This document shows, piece by piece, positions 61,372 through 64,000 of a stretch of 64,000 nucleotides of DNA. This stretch comes from Nitrospira sp. CR1.1 (GTDB taxonomy: Bacteria; Nitrospirota; Nitrospiria; Nitrospirales; Nitrospiraceae): positions 62,001-126,000 of the forward strand of contig WIAF01000005.1 in the NCBI GenBank assembly GCA_014055465.1, written 5' to 3'. A program made the position numbers and the translations under genes. Each line of letters opens with the position of its first letter. Position 1 is the first letter of the stretch. Below the pieces are notes generated by a model. The model was not told the origin of the DNA and searched no databases. It worked only from the letters and a program-made list of their open reading frames with translations.

Positions 61372-62205
61372 ATGCTACCTTGGTTACACGCGATTCCCTA
61401 TCCGGATATTGACCCTGTATTTCTCCGATTGGGTCCATTGCAGTTCCGATGGTACGGACTGATGTATCTCATCGGCCTGACCCTCGCCTACTTCATTATC
61501 GAGGCCCGGGCCAGGGCCCAGAAACTCCCGCTGAACAAAGATCAGGTTTACGACATGATCGTCTATGCGGCCGTGGGCGTATTTGCCGGCGGGCGGTTGG
61601 GTTATGTGCTGTTCTACAATCTGTCCTATTACCTGGAAAACCCGCTGAAGATCTTCGCGGTATGGGAAGGCGGCATGTCCTTCCATGGCGGGTTGATCGG
61701 AACCATCGTGGCGTTGATCCTGTTTGCAAAACGGCAAGGCATGACAGTCCTTACCATTGCCGACCTCGCTGCCGGTGTGACCCCGGTAGGTCTCGGACTG
61801 GGGCGAATTGGCAATTTTATCAATGGTGAACTTTACGGACGCCCAACCGATGTGGAGTGGTGCATGGTGTTCCCGGCCGGCGGCATGGCCTGCCGCCACC
61901 CGTCGCAACTCTACGAAGCGTTTCTGGAAGGACTGCTGCTCTTTACGGTGCTGTGGTTGATTACCCGCCGTCTGCCGCCGTCCGGAACCGTCTTTGGGTC
62001 CTTTTTGGTAGGTTACGGGCTTTGCCGGATTATCGTCGAGTTTTTTCGGGAGCCGGACGCTCAGATCGGCTTTCTTGTCGGGACGATTTCAATGGGCCAG
62101 ATGCTTAGCATCCCCATGATCGTCGCAGGAGTAGTGATCCTCGCGATGGCCTCTCAGCGAAAGCGCCCCCTCGGATCAGACTCCGGCTCCGCCGCCCCGC
62201 TGTGA
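61372..62205 (+). CDS. lgt: Prolipoprotein diacylglyceryl transferase Lgt
   Basis: A 277-residue polytopic membrane enzyme that transfers diacylglycerol to the lipobox cysteine of lipoproteins. Conserved segments are YGLMYLIGL, SFHGGLIG and the signature GRIGNFINGELYGR; about seven transmembrane helices. GGAG lies upstream. Needed for FlgH, the QseG-like protein and the TPR lipoprotein in this window. Confidence 0.96.
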   Translation: MLPWLHAIPYPDIDPVFLRLGPLQFRWYGLMYLIGLTLAYFIIEARARAQKLPLNKDQVYDMIVYAAVGVFAGGRLGYVLFYNLSYYLENPLKIFAVWEGGMSFHGGLIGTIVALILFAKRQGMTVLTIADLAAGVTPVGLGLGRIGNFINGELYGRPTDVEWCMVFPAGGMACRHPSQLYEAFLEGLLLFTVLWLITRRLPPSGTVFGSFLVGYGLCRIIVEFFREPDAQIGFLVGTISMGQMLSIPMIVAGVVILAMASQRKRPLGSDSGSAAPL

Positions 62206-62227
62206 GGCTCACGCGTGCGTCAACTCA

Positions 62228-62632
62228 TTATTTGGGGTTGGCGTCCATCCAGGACTTCTTCTCCAGAGTGAGTTCACTGTCGTACTTCCTGAGCGGCGGC
62301 GCGTCCCAGATGACTTTGTTGCCGGGGGCCAGATTGGCCGCGGCGACATAATGTTTTTTAGCTTCGGCCTTCTCGCCAAGTTTTTCCAAAGCCAACGCCA
62401 GATTATAGTGCGCTTCCGCGAGCGCGTGATCGGCCTGGATCGTCATCTGGTATACGTCACGTGCTCCGGCCCAATCTTCTTTCAGGAGCAACTGATTGCC
62501 CTGCTCCAACTGTTGACTCACCGCCGCACTGGTTCCGGTCGGCGCATGGAGCGGCCGTATCTCGGCTTTACGAGGCCCCGCACAACTGACGACCGTCAGC
62601 ATCATCATGACCATCCATCCGAAACGTGTCAT
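62228..62632 (-). CDS. TPR-containing lipoprotein
   Basis: A 134-residue protein with a short lipoprotein signal (lipobox VVSC, Cys near 17) and two TPR-like helices (QLLLKEDWAGARDVYQMTIQ; ALAEAHYNLALALEKLG). GGGAGAAGG upstream. It converges with lgt; partners unknown. Confidence 0.78.
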   Translation of the reverse strand: MTRFGWMVMMMLTVVSCAGPRKAEIRPLHAPTGTSAAVSQQLEQGNQLLLKEDWAGARDVYQMTIQADHALAEAHYNLALALEKLGEKAEAKKHYVAAANLAPGNKVIWDAPPLRKYDSELTLEKKSWMDANPK

Positions 62633-62648
62633 GCCTTCTCCCTTTTGT

Positions 62649-64000
62649 TCAGGTCCGAACCGTCACGCCCAACCGGAGAAAAATAAATTCGAATCCTTCG
62701 ACCGGTTCTCCCAATGACAACGTGACTGCCTCCCGGTACAACCGCGCTTGCTCACGATACATGTCTACCCTGGCGTCGGCCTGGTCGAGCGGGATCATAT
62801 CCGTCTTGTAATCGGCAATCCAGAGTCGGCCGTCGAAACGGTACAGCAGATCAATCGCGCCTTCTAAAATCTGCCGGCCGTTGTTCCTGGGTATCAAGAA
62901 AGGCATCTCCCGCCCAATCACCGTTACTCGTCGCAGGCGCTCGTACGCAGGTGACTGCGCAAAGGTTCGCAGGAGCGCATGAACGTCCTCAGCCATTGCC
63001 TGCCGCGCGGCTTCCTCCGGCTCATCGATCGCCAGAGACGCCCCGGTGATCGCTGCCACTTGCGACTCCACGTCAGCACCGAAGTCCCAATGTTGCAGAA
63101 CCCGGTGTACGATCGTTCCAATCGCTTTTCCCGAAATTGAGTCTCGCCCCTGTCGGGATGATTGGGCAGTTGAAGAGGCCGACGCAGCTGGCTTTCGAAT
63201 GAAATTCGAAGGCGAGACGATCAGAGATTCCGCACGATGCTCCTCCCAAACCCGATCACGTTGCGCCCAGCGATCGGAGAACGCCTGATCGAAGGGGCTC
63301 TCTTCTAACACCGTCGGCTGCTGCCGTACCCTCGAAGGCGGACGATCTTCTCCCATGAGGATGGTTTGTCGCAGGCCAACCCCGCCCACGGATAGATCGC
63401 CCTCCCCATTCCCGTCCAGTTCAGTTCCGGCCGCCTGTTCCAGCAAATCCAGCAGGGCTCCACGCACCCGGCGCTTCGGCAAGGCTCCCGACAACACCAG
63501 GGACTCGCGTGCCCGAGTCATTCCGACATAAAACAGCCGGCGGCGTTCTGCCTGTTCCCGTATACGCGCTTTTTCCGCAACCAGGACCGCACCCGCCGTG
63601 CACAGCCTGCCGAAGTCGAGCCCCTGCATGCCGGTGGACCAATCATGCCAAATCTGGGGTCGGGCGGGGCCTCGACCGGCCCCGTCCCCGTGGTGCAAGC
63701 CGGCCAGAATCACCAGAGGAAACTCCAACCCCTTAGCCTTATGAATGGTCAACACCCGTACCGCATCGAGCGTATCCTCCGACAGCGCGCTCTCCGCTTC
63801 GTCCGGTTGCTGGGTCAGTCGCTCCAGCATCAGCTCGACGAACCCGTTCAGCGTAAGAGCCGGCCGACCAGCCAGATCCGCCGCCATCTGCCGCACCTTC
63901 AGCAGATTCGCCACGGCCTGTTCCCCGTGGATCGAAGCCGCAGCCAATTCGAGCAGCGGAAGTTGCTGAAACACCAGATCTACAACCTCGGGTAACGGAC
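62649..64000 (-). CDS. AddA/RecB-type helicase-nuclease, C-terminal part (runs off the window)
   Basis: At least 450 residues; the frame stays open to base 64000, so the N-terminal ATPase part lies outside. Visible are helicase motif V (VRVLTIHKAKGLEFPLVIL), motif VI (YVGMTRARESL) and a C-terminal RecB-family nuclease domain with ILEGAIDLLYRFDG and WIADYKTD. It resembles the UvrD-like nuclease subunit of AddAB/RecBCD, which processes double-strand breaks. The subunit cannot be assigned firmly from this part. Confidence 0.88.
   Translation of the reverse strand, partial: PLPEVVDLVFQQLPLLELAAASIHGEQAVANLLKVRQMAADLAGRPALTLNGFVELMLERLTQQPDEAESALSEDTLDAVRVLTIHKAKGLEFPLVILAGLHHGDGAGRGPARPQIWHDWSTGMQGLDFGRLCTAGAVLVAEKARIREQAERRRLFYVGMTRARESLVLSGALPKRRVRGALLDLLEQAAGTELDGNGEGDLSVGGVGLRQTILMGEDRPPSRVRQQPTVLEESPFDQAFSDRWAQRDRVWEEHRAESLIVSPSNFIRKPAASASSTAQSSRQGRDSISGKAIGTIVHRVLQHWDFGADVESQVAAITGASLAIDEPEEAARQAMAEDVHALLRTFAQSPAYERLRRVTVIGREMPFLIPRNNGRQILEGAIDLLYRFDGRLWIADYKTDMIPLDQADARVDMYREQARLYREAVTLSLGEPVEGFEFIFLRLGVTVRT

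Overview
The window is G+C-rich, tightly packed bacterial DNA whose core (about 4.4-36 kb) is a near-complete flagellar gene cluster on the minus strand. Gene content and protein style (FlhF/FlhG, CsrA-FliW, a large NtrC-type regulator set, a GlrK-QseG-GlrR-like module) suggest Nitrospirota, probably a Nitrospira-like nitrite oxidiser. This is inference from reading, since no search could be run. There is no IS element, prophage, CRISPR array or rRNA. Two tRNAs are present, tRNA-Thr(UGU) and tRNA-Leu(UAA).

Layout. 0.25-4.3 kb (+): an HD-GYP protein and a multidomain hybrid histidine kinase. 4.4-36 kb (-), in transcription order from the right: flgB-flgC-fliE-fliF-fliG-fliH-fliI-fliJ-motE-like; fliK-flgD-flgE; fliL-fliM-fliN-fliO-fliP-fliQ-fliR-flhB-flhA-flhF-flhG-fliA; a degenerate GGDEF gene; flgF-flgG-flgA-flgH-flgI-flgJ; flgM-flgN-flgK-flgL; csrA-fliW. 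36-42.6 kb (-): an NtrC-type regulator, then a TPR protein, PAS kinase and second NtrC-type regulator in one overlapping operon, FlrB/FlrC-like by position. 42.9 kb: tRNA-Thr. 43.3-48.7 kb: two PilZ genes facing a GlrK-QseG-GlrR-like operon and a membrane protein. 48.9-64 kb: mixed chromosomal genes (ClpB, ComM/YifB, oxidoreductase, hydrolase-like protein, YtxH, Lgt, TPR lipoprotein, truncated AddA/RecB-type helicase-nuclease) and several unknowns. Flagellin, cap (FliD), FliS and MotA/MotB genes are not in the window.

Regulation read from the DNA. Four sigma-54-type elements (-24 GG, -12 GC or GT, same 16-base register) lie just upstream of flgB, fliK, fliL and flgF. Four sigma-28-type elements lie upstream of the HD-GYP gene, csrA, the GGDEF gene and flgM. 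All four sigma-28 candidates have a 12-base gap between the two 8-mers. The cluster therefore seems to follow a two-tier hierarchy: sigma-54 with the nearby NtrC-type regulators for basal body, hook and export genes, then FliA (sigma-28) for the hook-filament junction, CsrA/FliW and c-di-GMP-related genes.

Most unusual gene: the FliH-position protein (31071-32120) has a complete N-terminal response-regulator receiver domain fused to FliH, the regulator/stator of the export ATPase FliI. This implies phosphorelay control of flagellar export. Other points: a FlgD of only 96 residues, an FlgI with a strong ribosome site 54 codons before its signal peptide, a degenerate GGDEF protein that keeps its c-di-GMP inhibitory site, a GAFTSA variant GlrR, a G9 tract near the start of the QseG-like gene, and a dienelactone-hydrolase-like protein without its nucleophile.
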